64,000 bases of DNA from Bradyrhizobium sp. CB82 (lineage in GTDB: Bacteria; Pseudomonadota; Alphaproteobacteria; Rhizobiales; Xanthobacteraceae). Every line of letters begins with the position of its first letter. The stretch's first letter is position 1. A program made the position numbers and the translations under genes. Below are positions 42,021 through 50,862 of this stretch, piece by piece. The notes below the pieces were generated by a model, which was not told where the DNA came from, ran no database searches, and saw only the letters and a program-made list of their open reading frames with translations. The DNA is taken from positions 5,461,001 through 5,525,000 of the forward strand of contig NZ_CP121650.1 of NCBI RefSeq assembly GCF_029714405.1, read 5' to 3'.

Positions 42021-43591
42021 GAGGCGACCTCTGAGGCAAGCAATGGAAACGGATCTTTCGCGAGCGCCGCGCTTGCAATGCGCGGCAGCGCGCCGGCCTC
42101 GACCATCGCCTTGGCTTTGGCGAGGTCGTCGGCCATGTAGCGATCGGGCCCGAGCGCCGGCACCTCCTCGCGCAGGGTGGCGATGACGGCTGCAAGCGCG
42201 GGGCTGGTCAAATGCGGCAGGCGTAGCGTGATGCCTTGCGCCGCGACCAACAGCTCGATACCGAGGATGGAGGCGAGATTGTCCGCCATGTCGGAGAGCC
42301 GTCGCGCGGCATGCGCGGCCATCGACACATGGTCTTCCTGGTTGGCGCTGGTCGGCGTCGAATCGATCGAGCATGGCGCAGCGCGCTGCTTGTTCTCGGC
42401 ATAGAGCGCCGCCGCCGTGACCTCGGCGATCATGAAGCCGGAGTTCAGGCCGGGATCGGGCGTCAGGAATGGCGGCAGGCCGAAATTCAGCGCGGGATCA
42501 ACGAGGGTTGCGATGCGCCGTTCGCTGATGGCGCCGATCTCCGACAGCACGAGCGCGATTCCGTCGGCCGCAAAGGCGACCGGCTCGGCGTGGAAATTGC
42601 CGCCTGACACGATCTCGCCGGTCTCGACCAGCACCAGCGGATTGTCCGTGACGGAATTGGCCTCGATCATCAAAGTGCGTGCGGCCTGCGCCAGCACGTC
42701 GAGCGCGGCACCGGCGACTTGCGGCTGGCAGCGCAGGCAATAGGGGTCCTGCACCCGTTCGTCGCCTTCGAGATGCGACTGGCGGATATCGCTGCCCTCC
42801 AGCAAGGCCGTCAGCGTCGCGCCGGCGGCGATCTGTCCGGGATGGCCGCGTAGCGCGTGGATCTCTGGGCGAAACGGCACCGTCGAGGCCATCGCTGCAT
42901 CGACGGACAGAGCGCCCGTCACCAGCGACGCGCAGGCCAGCGCATGCGCACGCAACAGGCCGGACATCGCATAGGCCGTGGAGAACTGCGTGCCATTGAT
43001 GAGTGCAAGGCCTTCCTTGGGACCAAGCGTCAATGGCGCCAGACCAGCGCGGGCTAGGGCCTCGCGGCCCGGCATGGTCGCTCCGCCCGCCAGTGCCTGC
43101 CCCTCGCCGATCATGACCGCGGCCATGTGCGCGAGCGGCGCCAGATCGCCGGAGGCGCCGACCGAGCCCTGCTGCGGCACCAGCGGCACGACGCCACGCG
43201 CCAGCATCGCCTCGAGCTGCGCGATAACCTCGCGCCGCACCCCTGATGCGCCACGCCCCAGCGAGATGATCTTCAGCGCCATCATCAGCCGCACCACCGG
43301 CTCCGGCGTCGGCGGCCCCACGCCACAGCAGTGCGAGACGATCAGATTGTGCTGAAGCGTCGCCGTCTGGTCCGGAGAGATACGCTTCGAGGCGAGCTTT
43401 CCGAACCCGGTATTGATGCCATAGGCCGGTGCAGGTGCCTGCGCAGCCGCGGCCACGATCGCCGACGCCGCGTCGACCGCTGGCCAGAACGACGGATCGA
43501 GCTCTACGGTCGCGCCCGCAAGCACCTGCGCGAGATCGCCGAGGTTGACGCGGCCGGGTGCGACCACGATCGGTGTCGCCGCTTCGCTCAC
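42017..43591 (-). CDS. hutH: Histidine ammonia-lyase
   Basis: 524 residues from GTG 43591, which overlaps the hutI stop (GTGA). The MIO cofactor forms from Ala146-Ser147-Gly148 in [14 protein letters not shown]. Other family blocks are [10 protein letters not shown] near 58, NSVTDNPL, and the C-terminal [15 protein letters not shown]. The enzyme deaminates histidine to urocanate, the first step of the pathway. It lies in the hutI-hutH-hutU operon with coupled start/stop overlaps. Confidence 0.97.
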   Translation of the reverse strand: MSEAATPIVVAPGRVNLGDLAQVLAGATVELDPSFWPAVDAASAIVAAAAQAPAPAYGINTGFGKLASKRISPDQTATLQHNLIVSHCCGVGPPTPEPVVRLMMALKIISLGRGASGVRREVIAQLEAMLARGVVPLVPQQGSVGASGDLAPLAHMAAVMIGEGQALAGGATMPGREALARAGLAPLTLGPKEGLALINGTQFSTAYAMSGLLRAHALACASLVTGALSVDAAMASTVPFRPEIHALRGHPGQIAAGATLTALLEGSDIRQSHLEGDERVQDPYCLRCQPQVAGAALDVLAQAARTLMIEANSVTDNPLVLVETGEIVSGGNFHAEPVAFAADGIALVLSEIGAISERRIATLVDPALNFGLPPFLTPDPGLNSGFMIAEVTAAALYAENKQRAAPCSIDSTPTSANQEDHVSMAAHAARRLSDMADNLASILGIELLVAAQGITLRLPHLTSPALAAVIATLREEVPALGPDRYMADDLAKAKAMVEAGALPRIASAALAKDPFPLLASEVAS

Positions 43592-44802
43592 TCGCCTCTC
43601 CAGACCCGGCGGTGCAACGGATTGAAGCCGATCCGGTAGACGAGCTCGGCCGGCCGCTCGACATCCCAGATCGCGAGGTCGCAACATTTGCCGGCCTCTA
43701 GCGTGCCGACTTCCGAAAGCATGCCCAGCGCGCGCGCCCCTTCGCGGGTCACGCCGGCGAGACATTCGACGACCGTCATCCGGAACAACGTCGCCCCCAA
43801 GTTCATCGTGAGCAGAAGCGAAGTGAGTGGCGAGCTGCCGGGATTGCAATCGGTCGCGAGCGCGACCCTGACGCCATGCTTGCGTAACAGCTCGAGGGGC
43901 GGCTTCTGCGTTTCACGGATGAAATAGAAGGCGCCGGGCAAGAGGACCGCCACTGTCCCCGCCTGCGCCATCGCTGCAACACCGGCCTCATCCGTGTGCT
44001 CAAGATGATCAGCCGAAAGAGCGGAGAATTTCGCGGCGAGCGCCGCACCGCCGAGATTGGACAGTTGATCGGCGTGCAGCTTCACCGGCAGGCCGAGCGC
44101 CCTCGCCGCCGCGAACACGCGCGCAGTCTGCTCGGCCGAGAAGCCGATGCCTTCCATGAACGCATCGACCGCGTCGGCAAGCCCGACCTGCGCCACCGCG
44201 GGCAGCATCTCGCGACAGACCCGATCGATGTAGCGATCCTTGTCGCCGCCGGCTTCAACGGGAAGCGCGTGCGCGCCGAGGAAACTCGTGCGGATCGCAA
44301 CGGGCCGGACGCGTGCGAGCGCACGCGCGGCACTGAGCTGCCGCAGCTCGGTCTCCGTATCGAGGCCATAGCCGGACTTGATCTCCAGGGTCGTTACGCC
44401 CTCGCCGATCAGCGCGTCGAGCCTCGGCAGCGCACTCGCAACGAGCTCCGCCTCGCTCGCGGCCCGCGTCGCCGCGACCGTCGAGACGATGCCGCCGCCG
44501 GCGCGCGCGATCTCTTCATAGCTCGCACCCTTGAGCCGCAGTTCGAATTCGTGCGCGCGGTTGCCGCCATAGACCAGATGCGTGTGGCAATCGACGAGAC
44601 CGGGCGTGATCCACCGCCCCGCACAATCGATCCACTCCGCCGCATCGGCATCCGCCGGAAAATCGGAATGACTGCCCGCAAACACGATGCGGCCATCGCA
44701 CGCCGCGATCAGACCGTGCGCGGTCTCGCCGAGATCGGGCAGATCATCTCGCATCGTGGCGAGGCGGGCATTGTGCCAGATCCGATCGAAGCGCTCTGCC
44801 AT
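43588..44802 (-). CDS. hutI: Imidazolonepropionase
   Basis: 404 residues from ATG 44802. Amidohydrolase metal ligands in [15 protein letters not shown], substrate-site [25 protein letters not shown], the metal His in KLHADQLSN and the late Asp in [10 protein letters not shown]. It hydrolyses imidazolone propionate to N-formimino-L-glutamate. It is first gene of the leftward operon, 84 bases from the divergent hutF, with the probable HutC operator between them. Confidence 0.97.
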   Translation of the reverse strand: MAERFDRIWHNARLATMRDDLPDLGETAHGLIAACDGRIVFAGSHSDFPADADAAEWIDCAGRWITPGLVDCHTHLVYGGNRAHEFELRLKGASYEEIARAGGGIVSTVAATRAASEAELVASALPRLDALIGEGVTTLEIKSGYGLDTETELRQLSAARALARVRPVAIRTSFLGAHALPVEAGGDKDRYIDRVCREMLPAVAQVGLADAVDAFMEGIGFSAEQTARVFAAARALGLPVKLHADQLSNLGGAALAAKFSALSADHLEHTDEAGVAAMAQAGTVAVLLPGAFYFIRETQKPPLELLRKHGVRVALATDCNPGSSPLTSLLLTMNLGATLFRMTVVECLAGVTREGARALGMLSEVGTLEAGKCCDLAIWDVERPAELVYRIGFNPLHRRVWRGE

Positions 44803-44833
44803 GCAGGTATTCCTTCGCTGCCGGACGCTTGAC

Positions 44834-44853
44834 TTATATGTCTAGACATATAA
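44834..44853. promoter_or_regulatory. Probable HutC operator, perfect 20-bp palindrome
   Basis: TTATATGTCTAGACATATAA is a perfect palindrome in the 84-base gap between hutI and hutF. It lies 31 bases from the hutI start and 33 from the hutF start, and overlaps a TTGAC (44829) and a TATAAT (44849) that could be promoter parts. GntR/UTRA repressors such as HutC, encoded at 46242, bind sites of this kind and release them with urocanate. Confidence 0.8.
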
Positions 44854-44886
44854 TCGTGGCGCGGTTCTGTCCAGCCGGCAGGAAAC

Positions 44887-46245
44887 ATGACACGACTGCA
44901 TTTCGCATCCGCGCTGCTGCCCTCGGGCTGGGCCGACGACGTGCAGGTCGTCGTCACCGATGGCACCGTCGCCGAAGTCGCAGCGGGCGTCGCGCCTGCA
45001 GCCGGAGACGAGCGCCATCACCTCGCCATTCCCGGCATCGCAAGCCTGCACAGCCACGCGTTCCAGCGCGGCATGGCGGGCCTCGCCGAGACGCGCGGCA
45101 ACACCGCCGACACGTTCTGGACCTGGCGCGAGACGATGTACCGTTTCGCGCTTGCAATGACGCCCGATGACGTCGAGAGCGTCGCCACCCTGCTCTATGT
45201 CGAGATGCTCGAGCGGGGCTTTACGCGCGTCGGCGAGTTTCATTATCTGCATCACGATCATGACGGCGCGCCCTACGCCAATCCGGCGGAGATGGCGACG
45301 CGCATCGCACAAGCCGCCGAGACTGCTGGTATCGGCCTCACCCTGCTGCCGAGCTTTTACGCGCACGGCACGTTCGGCGGCGTGGCGCCACATGCGGGCC
45401 AGCGCCGCTTCATCTGCTCCGTCGATCAGTTTGCAAGATTGCTTGCCGCTTCGCGCGAGGCCGTCGGCAGGTTGCCCGGCGCCAATATCGGCATTGCGCC
45501 GCACAGCCTCCGTGCCGTGACGCCAGACGAACTGGCCGCGATCATGCCGCTTGCGGATGGCGAGCCGGTTCATATCCACGCCGCGGAACAGATCAGGGAA
45601 GTCGAGGATTGCCTTGCCTGGTCCGGCAAGCGCCCTGTGGAATGGCTGCTCGAACATGCTGCTCTCGATCGGCGCTGGTGCCTCATTCATGCAACCCATA
45701 CGACGCCGACGGAAGTCGCCTCGCTCGCGAAAACCGGCGCGGTTGCGGGCCTCTGCCCCGTGACCGAGGCAAGCCTCGGCGACGGCATTTTTCCGGCGCG
45801 CGAATTCCTCGATGCCCGGGGCCGGTTCGGCGTTGGCACCGATTCCAATGTCCTGGTCGGCATTGCCGACGAATTGCGCCAGCTCGAATATGGCCAGCGG
45901 CTGAAGCACCGCGAGCGCAACGTGCTGTCGAACGGACCCGGCGTCTCGACCGGACGCACCCTGCTCGACGGCGCCCTTGCAGGCGGTGCGCAGGCACTCG
46001 CGCAAGCCGTCGCGGGACTCAAAGCCGGCGCGCGTGCCGACATCGTCACCCTCGACACCATCCACCCCTCGCTCGCCGGCCGCCGCGGCGACGCCGTTCT
46101 CGACGGCTGGATCTTTGCGGCGGGCCCAAGTGCGATCGATTGCGTGTGGGCCGGCGGCAGGAAGATCGTCGAAGGCGGGCGGCATACGCTGCGCCACTCG
46201 GCGCGGGAACGCTTCAACACGACCGTTCGGAGGCTCATCGCATGA
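44887..46245 (+). CDS. hutF: Formimidoylglutamate deiminase
   Basis: 452 residues from ATG 44887, with AGGAAA upstream. Amidohydrolase features: metal ligands in LHSHAFQRGMAGLAE, the family block EFHYLHHDHDG, VHIHAAEQIREV, IHATHTT and GTDSNVLVG. It deiminates N-formimino-L-glutamate to N-formyl-L-glutamate and ammonia, the route used by organisms with the five-step pathway. The next step would be HutG, not visible here. It overlaps hutC by four bases (ATGA). Confidence 0.96.
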   Translation: MTRLHFASALLPSGWADDVQVVVTDGTVAEVAAGVAPAAGDERHHLAIPGIASLHSHAFQRGMAGLAETRGNTADTFWTWRETMYRFALAMTPDDVESVATLLYVEMLERGFTRVGEFHYLHHDHDGAPYANPAEMATRIAQAAETAGIGLTLLPSFYAHGTFGGVAPHAGQRRFICSVDQFARLLAASREAVGRLPGANIGIAPHSLRAVTPDELAAIMPLADGEPVHIHAAEQIREVEDCLAWSGKRPVEWLLEHAALDRRWCLIHATHTTPTEVASLAKTGAVAGLCPVTEASLGDGIFPAREFLDARGRFGVGTDSNVLVGIADELRQLEYGQRLKHRERNVLSNGPGVSTGRTLLDGALAGGAQALAQAVAGLKAGARADIVTLDTIHPSLAGRRGDAVLDGWIFAAGPSAIDCVWAGGRKIVEGGRHTLRHSARERFNTTVRRLIA

Positions 46246-46973
46246 GCCTCGCCACCGACAAGCTCGACGACAAGCCGACGCTTTACAGGCAGATCAGGCG
46301 CGACATCGAGAGCAGGATTTTGACCGGCGAGTGGCCACCGGGTCATCGCATCCCGTTCGAGCATCAATTGATGGCGCGCTATCGCTGCTCGCGCATGACG
46401 GTGAACAAGGCGTTGTCGGAGCTCGCACAGGCCGATCTGATCGAGCGGCGGCGGCGTGCGGGCACGTTCGTTCGCCGTCCGCAGCATCTGTCCGCGGTAC
46501 TCAGGATCGCGGACATTCGCGCGGAGATCACCGCGCTTGGCCGCGGCTATGGCTACCAGCTCATTCAGTGCGCACGCCGCGCCGCAAGTGCCGCGGATCG
46601 CGCCCGCCTCGGGGTGCGAAAGACGGGCAAGGTGATCGCGATCACCTGCCGCCACAGCGCCGATAACGTGCCGTTCGCGCTCGAGGACGGGCTGATCGAT
46701 CTCGAGGCCGTGCCGGAAGCGGCAAGGGCCGACTTTGCGGCCGAGCCGCCCGGTTCGTGGCTGCTTCATCACGTCCCATGGACAGAAGCCGAGCACACGA
46801 TCAGTGCCGTCATTGCGGATGATCGCACCGCGGACGCGCTCGGCATCGCCGTCGGCGCGCCCTGCCTCGTGATCGACCGCTACACCTGGCGCAGCGCGCG
46901 GACGCTGACCGCGGTGCGGCTGCTCTATCCGGGCGAGTCCCACCGCCTCGTCGCCCGCTTCAAGGGAGGTTGA
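46242..46973 (+). CDS. hutC: Histidine utilization repressor
   Basis: 243 residues from ATG 46242 (overlapping the hutF stop). Winged helix LYRQIRRDIESRILTGEWPPG then HRIPFEHQLMARYRCSRMTVNKALSELAQADLIERRRRAGTFV, followed by a UTRA ligand domain (LIQCARRAASAADRARLGVRKTG...PCLVIDRYTWRSARTLTAVRLLYPG). HutC members repress the hut genes and are induced by urocanate. The palindrome at 44834 is its expected target. Confidence 0.95.
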   Translation: MSLATDKLDDKPTLYRQIRRDIESRILTGEWPPGHRIPFEHQLMARYRCSRMTVNKALSELAQADLIERRRRAGTFVRRPQHLSAVLRIADIRAEITALGRGYGYQLIQCARRAASAADRARLGVRKTGKVIAITCRHSADNVPFALEDGLIDLEAVPEAARADFAAEPPGSWLLHHVPWTEAEHTISAVIADDRTADALGIAVGAPCLVIDRYTWRSARTLTAVRLLYPGESHRLVARFKGG

Positions 46974-47054
46974 GCGGCGATGTCGCGGCACAATTCATGC
47001 AACACAACGAAGTCATTCGGGTTCAATCCATCGATCGACAAGAGGACGACTATC

Positions 47055-47999
47055 ATGCGTAATTCGAAAGCATTCGCAGCCATCATTGCTCTCGCAGTGG
47101 CGACACCGGCGCTTGCTGACGACGTTAAGGTCGGCGTCGGCATCTCCGGATGGACCGGCTTTGCACCGCTGACGCTTGCCAAGGAGGCCGGCATCTTCAA
47201 GAAGAACGGCCTCGATGTAACGATCAAGAAAATTCCGCAGAAGGATCGTCATCTCGCTATCGCATCGGGCGACATCCAATGCGCTGCGACGACGGTCGAG
47301 ACCTGGATCTCCTGGAACGCCAACGGCGTCGCGACCAAGCAGATCTTCCAGCTCGACAAGAGCTATGGTGCCGACGGCATGGCCGTGCGCAACGACGTAG
47401 CTGCGATCAAGGACTTGAAGGGCAAGACGGTCGCAGCCTCCGCGCCGGGCACCTCGCCCTACTTCGCGCTCGCATGGATGCTCAAAAAGAACGGCTTGTC
47501 GGTGAAGGACGTCACGGTGGTGAACCTGGAGCCGGCCGCAGCCGCGCAGGCCTTCGTCTCCGGCCAGAACGATGCCGCGATGACGTACGAGCCCTATCTC
47601 TCGACGGTGCGCGCCGCGCCCGACAAGGGCAAGATCATCGCCACCACGCTCGACTATCCGATGGTGATGGACACGTTCGGCTGCACGCCGAAATTCCTGA
47701 GCGAGAATCCCAAGGCGGCTCAGGCGCTGGCCGACAGCTATTTCGAGGCGCTGGACATGATCGCCAAGGATCAGGCCAAGGCCTACGAGATCATGGGCAG
47801 CGATGTGAAGCAGACCGGCGAGCAGTTCGGCAACTCGGCAAAGTACCTGCGCTGGCAGGACAAGGCCGCGAACCAGAAGTTCTTCGGCGGCGAGTTCCTG
47901 GCCTTCAATAAGGATGCTGCGGAATTGCTGCTCGAGATCGGCATCATCAAGGTCGCGCCTAAGGTTGAGGATCTCTTCGACGCGAGTTTCATCAAGTAA
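47055..47999 (+). CDS. NitT/TauT-type ABC transporter substrate-binding protein of the hut locus
   Basis: 314 residues from ATG 47055, which begins a signal peptide (MRNSKAFAAIIALAVATPAL-ADD); upstream in-frame codons are not needed. ABC-sbp features of the NMT1/SsuA-like type: GISGWTGFAPLTLAKEAGIFKKNGLDV, GDIQCAATTVETW, LKGKTVAASAPGTSPYFALAWML and DAAMTYEPYL. With the permease and ATPase that follow, it should bring in a pathway substrate. Histidine or urocanate are the obvious guesses by location. Proteins of this family bind very varied ligands. Confidence 0.88.
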   Translation: MRNSKAFAAIIALAVATPALADDVKVGVGISGWTGFAPLTLAKEAGIFKKNGLDVTIKKIPQKDRHLAIASGDIQCAATTVETWISWNANGVATKQIFQLDKSYGADGMAVRNDVAAIKDLKGKTVAASAPGTSPYFALAWMLKKNGLSVKDVTVVNLEPAAAAQAFVSGQNDAAMTYEPYLSTVRAAPDKGKIIATTLDYPMVMDTFGCTPKFLSENPKAAQALADSYFEALDMIAKDQAKAYEIMGSDVKQTGEQFGNSAKYLRWQDKAANQKFFGGEFLAFNKDAAELLLEIGIIKVAPKVEDLFDASFIK

Positions 48000-48047
48000 T
48001 CACCGCCAGCGCCAAGCCGGTTCGCTTCGCACGAGGCGAACCGGCGC

Positions 48048-48854
48048 ATGATCTCGCCCCGTCTGGAAACCTCGCCCGTGATGCGTCCCCTCGATCCCGT
48101 GACTGCGAAGCAACGTACGGCTTACGGCCTCGCGTTCTTCGTGCTGTTCGTTGCCTTGTGGTCCTGGGCAACCTTCGGCGGCCATGTGTCGAAGACCTTC
48201 CTCGCGAACCCGCTGACCATGGTGCAGGAAGGCTTCGAGCTCCTGACCCGGCACGGCTTCGTGTTCGACATCGGCATGACGGTCTGGCGTGTGGTCGGCG
48301 GCTTTGCGCTTGCCGCCGTCATTGCCGTGCCGCTCGGCGTGCTGATGGGCGCCTACAAGCCGATCGAGGCCTTTCTCGAGCCGTTCGTGTCCTTCGCGCG
48401 ATACTTGCCGGCCTCCGCCTTCATCCCGCTCCTGATCCTGTGGGCCGGCATCGGCGAATTGCAAAAGCTGCTCGTCATCTTCATCGGCTCGGTGTTTCAG
48501 GTCATTTTGATGGTCGCCGTGACCGTTGGAGCCACGCGGCGCGATCTGGTCGAGGCGGCCTATACGCTTGGCGCCAGCGACCGCGGCATTATCCGCCGCG
48601 TGCTGCTGCCCTCCTCAGCGCCCGAGATCGCCGAAATCCTGCGGCTGGTGCTCGGTTGGGCATGGACCTACGTCATCGTCGCCGAGCTAATTGGTTCATC
48701 GTCCGGCATCGGCCATATGATCACCGACAGCCAAGCCCTGCTCAACACCGGGCAGATCATCTTCGGCATCATCGTCATCGGCTTGATCGGCCTCGTCTCC
48801 GACTTCCTGTTCAAGGGGTTCAATGCGTGGCTGTTTCCGTGGAAGCTCGCATGA
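48048..48854 (+). CDS. ABC transporter permease (SsuC/TauC type)
   Basis: 268 residues from ATG 48048; ATG 48081 is an alternative. Five to six helices (YGLAFFVLFVALWSWATFGG, VVGGFALAAVIAVPLGVLMG, FIPLLILWAGIGELQKLLVIFIGSVFQVILMV) and the EAA loop VEAAYTLGASDRGIIRRVLLPSSAPEI, which docks on the ATPase. The gene overlaps the ATPase start by four bases. It is part of the import system of the hut locus. Confidence 0.9.
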   Translation: MISPRLETSPVMRPLDPVTAKQRTAYGLAFFVLFVALWSWATFGGHVSKTFLANPLTMVQEGFELLTRHGFVFDIGMTVWRVVGGFALAAVIAVPLGVLMGAYKPIEAFLEPFVSFARYLPASAFIPLLILWAGIGELQKLLVIFIGSVFQVILMVAVTVGATRRDLVEAAYTLGASDRGIIRRVLLPSSAPEIAEILRLVLGWAWTYVIVAELIGSSSGIGHMITDSQALLNTGQIIFGIIVIGLIGLVSDFLFKGFNAWLFPWKLA

Positions 48855-49636
48855 CCACGCTCAGTATCGATCAGGTCTCACGAACCTTTCCTGCGCGGGC
48901 GGGCCACGCCCCGACGAAGGCGCTCGAGCCGACCTGCCTGGACGTGGGCGATAACGACTTCGTCACCATCCTCGGTCCGTCCGGTTGCGGCAAATCCACC
49001 CTGCTCCGCATCGTCGCCGGTCTCGACCGGCCGACCAGCGGCCGCGTCCTTCTCGACGGGCGCGAGGTGAGCGGTCCCGGCGCGGATCGCGGCATGGTGT
49101 TTCAGTCCTACACGCTGTTTCCCTGGCTTACCGTGCGGGAGAACATCGCTTTCGGCCTGCGCGAGCGCGGGATTTCGCAAAGCGAGCGTGGCGAGATCGC
49201 TGACGCCTTCATCCGCCAGGTGGGGTTGTCCGGCTTTGAAAATCACTGGCCGAAGCAATTGTCGGGCGGCATGCAGCAGCGAACCGCGATCGCACGCGCG
49301 CTCGCCAATGATCCAAAGATTTTGCTGCTCGACGAACCCTTCGGCGCGCTCGACAACCAGACCCGCGCCCTGATGCAGGAGATGCTGCTCGGAATCTGGG
49401 AGCGTGATCAGAAGACCGTGCTGTTCGTGACGCACGACATCGAGGAGGCGATCTTCCTCGGCAGCCGCGTCGTCGTCATGAGCGCACGGCCAGGCCGCAT
49501 CAAGGCCGAGATTACGGTCGACCTGCCGCATCCGCGCTCCTACAAGATCAAGACCACGCCGGAATTCGTCCATCTCAAGGAGCGCCTCGTCGAGGAAATC
49601 CGCACCGAGGCGTTGAAGGTTGCTGAACATGCCTGA
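48851..49636 (+). CDS. ABC transporter ATP-binding protein (SsuB/TauB type)
   Basis: 261 residues from ATG 48851. Walker [11 protein letters not shown]-loop MVFQSYTLFPWL, signature LSGGMQQRTAIARAL, Walker B ILLLDEPFGALD, and the switch His in VTHDIEEAIFLG. A single nucleotide-binding domain of the nitrate/sulfonate/taurine type. It follows the permease with an ATGA overlap and itself overlaps the amidase gene by eight bases, so the three are co-translated. Confidence 0.93.
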   Translation: MTTLSIDQVSRTFPARAGHAPTKALEPTCLDVGDNDFVTILGPSGCGKSTLLRIVAGLDRPTSGRVLLDGREVSGPGADRGMVFQSYTLFPWLTVRENIAFGLRERGISQSERGEIADAFIRQVGLSGFENHWPKQLSGGMQQRTAIARALANDPKILLLDEPFGALDNQTRALMQEMLLGIWERDQKTVLFVTHDIEEAIFLGSRVVVMSARPGRIKAEITVDLPHPRSYKIKTTPEFVHLKERLVEEIRTEALKVAEHA

Positions 49637-50858
49637 TCGTTCCGTCGCCAACGGCGAGCGCGTGCTCGCCGACCTCAATGCACTCCGTGCCATCGGCGCC
49701 TACAAGACCGGCGTGCACAAGCCGACCCTGTCCGAGCCGCATCGCCACTCGCTCGCATGGTTGGTCGAAAAGCTTCCCGAAGCGGGGCTCACCGGTACGA
49801 TTGACGGTATCGGCAACATCCTCGGCACCAGCACGCGCTCGGGACCCAAATTGCTGGCCGGATCTCATCTCGAAAGCCAGAACTATGCCGGCTGGCTCGA
49901 TGGTCCGCTCGGCGTCGTCTATGCGCTGGAGGCCGCTCGCGTCATCAATTCCGATCCGTCGCTGCACGGCGCCGTCGAGGTCGCGGCGTGGTGCGATGAA
50001 GAAGGGCATTTCGGCCATTTCCTCGGCTCGCGGTCCTATGTCGGCGGCGTCAGCGAAGCCGACATCGACGCGGCGCGCGACCGCACCACCGGGCAGAGCA
50101 TGCGCGAGGCGCTGCGCGATGCGGGCCTCGCCGGCCGGGCGCGTATCACGGCCGAACCGGGACGTCACATCGGATATCTGGAGGCACATATCGAGCAAGG
50201 TGACGCGCTGGAGACGAGCGGCCTTGCGATCGGCGTGGTCACCTCCATCGTGGGTATCTGGCAGTACCGCATCAACTTCGTCGGCGAGCAGAACCACGCA
50301 GGCACGACCCGCATGGCCGCGCGCAAGGACGCGGGCCTGGCGCTGGCCAAATTCTGCGTGGCAATCGACGCGCGCTTTCCGGCCGTGGCCGGCTCGCGCA
50401 CCGTGTGGACAACGGGCCGCATCATGCTGGATCCGGGGGCACCGAGCATCATTCCGGGCGGCGCCGAGATGCTGTTTCAGATCCGCGACGACAATCCGGC
50501 CGTGATCGCCCGGCTGGAGGACCTGCTGCGGACGATGATCGATGAGGCCAATGCGAACGGCCCCTGTCACGCAACACTGGAACGGCTGCGCACCGGCGTC
50601 CCCGCCAGAATGCATCAGCCCTTCCAGGAGGCGATCGAAGCTGCGAGCAAGGCCTTTGCAAGTGGACGCTCCGTCCGCATGCCCAGCGGCGCCGGCCACG
50701 ACGCCCAGGTTCTCGCCACCATCATGCCCGCCGCGATGCTGTTCGTGCCCTCGATCGGCGGCATCAGCCATCACTGGACCGAGAACACGGCCGACGCTGA
50801 TATCGTCACCGGCGCCCAAGTGTTCGTGGACGCCTGCCGGCGCATTCTCGCAAGATGA
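49629..50858 (+). CDS. M20-family hydantoinase/carbamoylase-type amidase at the end of the hut operon
   Basis: 409 residues from ATG 49629, overlapping the ATPase gene. Metal site pieces of the N-carbamoyl amino-acid hydrolase/allantoate amidohydrolase branch: GSHLESQNYAGWLDGPLG (His-Leu-Glu where His-x-Asp is usual, then the bridging Asp), AWCDEEGHFGHFLGSRSY, LEAHIEQGDAL and the C-terminal PSGAGHDAQ. Such enzymes cleave N-carbamoyl, N-formimino-like or ureido groups from amino acids. In this operon it could act on N-formyl- or N-formimino-glutamate or on a related import substrate. That role is inferred from position alone. Confidence 0.8.
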   Translation: MPDRSVANGERVLADLNALRAIGAYKTGVHKPTLSEPHRHSLAWLVEKLPEAGLTGTIDGIGNILGTSTRSGPKLLAGSHLESQNYAGWLDGPLGVVYALEAARVINSDPSLHGAVEVAAWCDEEGHFGHFLGSRSYVGGVSEADIDAARDRTTGQSMREALRDAGLAGRARITAEPGRHIGYLEAHIEQGDALETSGLAIGVVTSIVGIWQYRINFVGEQNHAGTTRMAARKDAGLALAKFCVAIDARFPAVAGSRTVWTTGRIMLDPGAPSIIPGGAEMLFQIRDDNPAVIARLEDLLRTMIDEANANGPCHATLERLRTGVPARMHQPFQEAIEAASKAFASGRSVRMPSGAGHDAQVLATIMPAAMLFVPSIGGISHHWTENTADADIVTGAQVFVDACRRILAR

Positions 50859-50862
50859 GCGC

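Noticed and set aside
45609..46241. Upstream extension of the hutC frame
   Set aside because: Lies inside hutF in another frame; the ATG at 46242 with the ATGA overlap gives the normal HutC N terminus.
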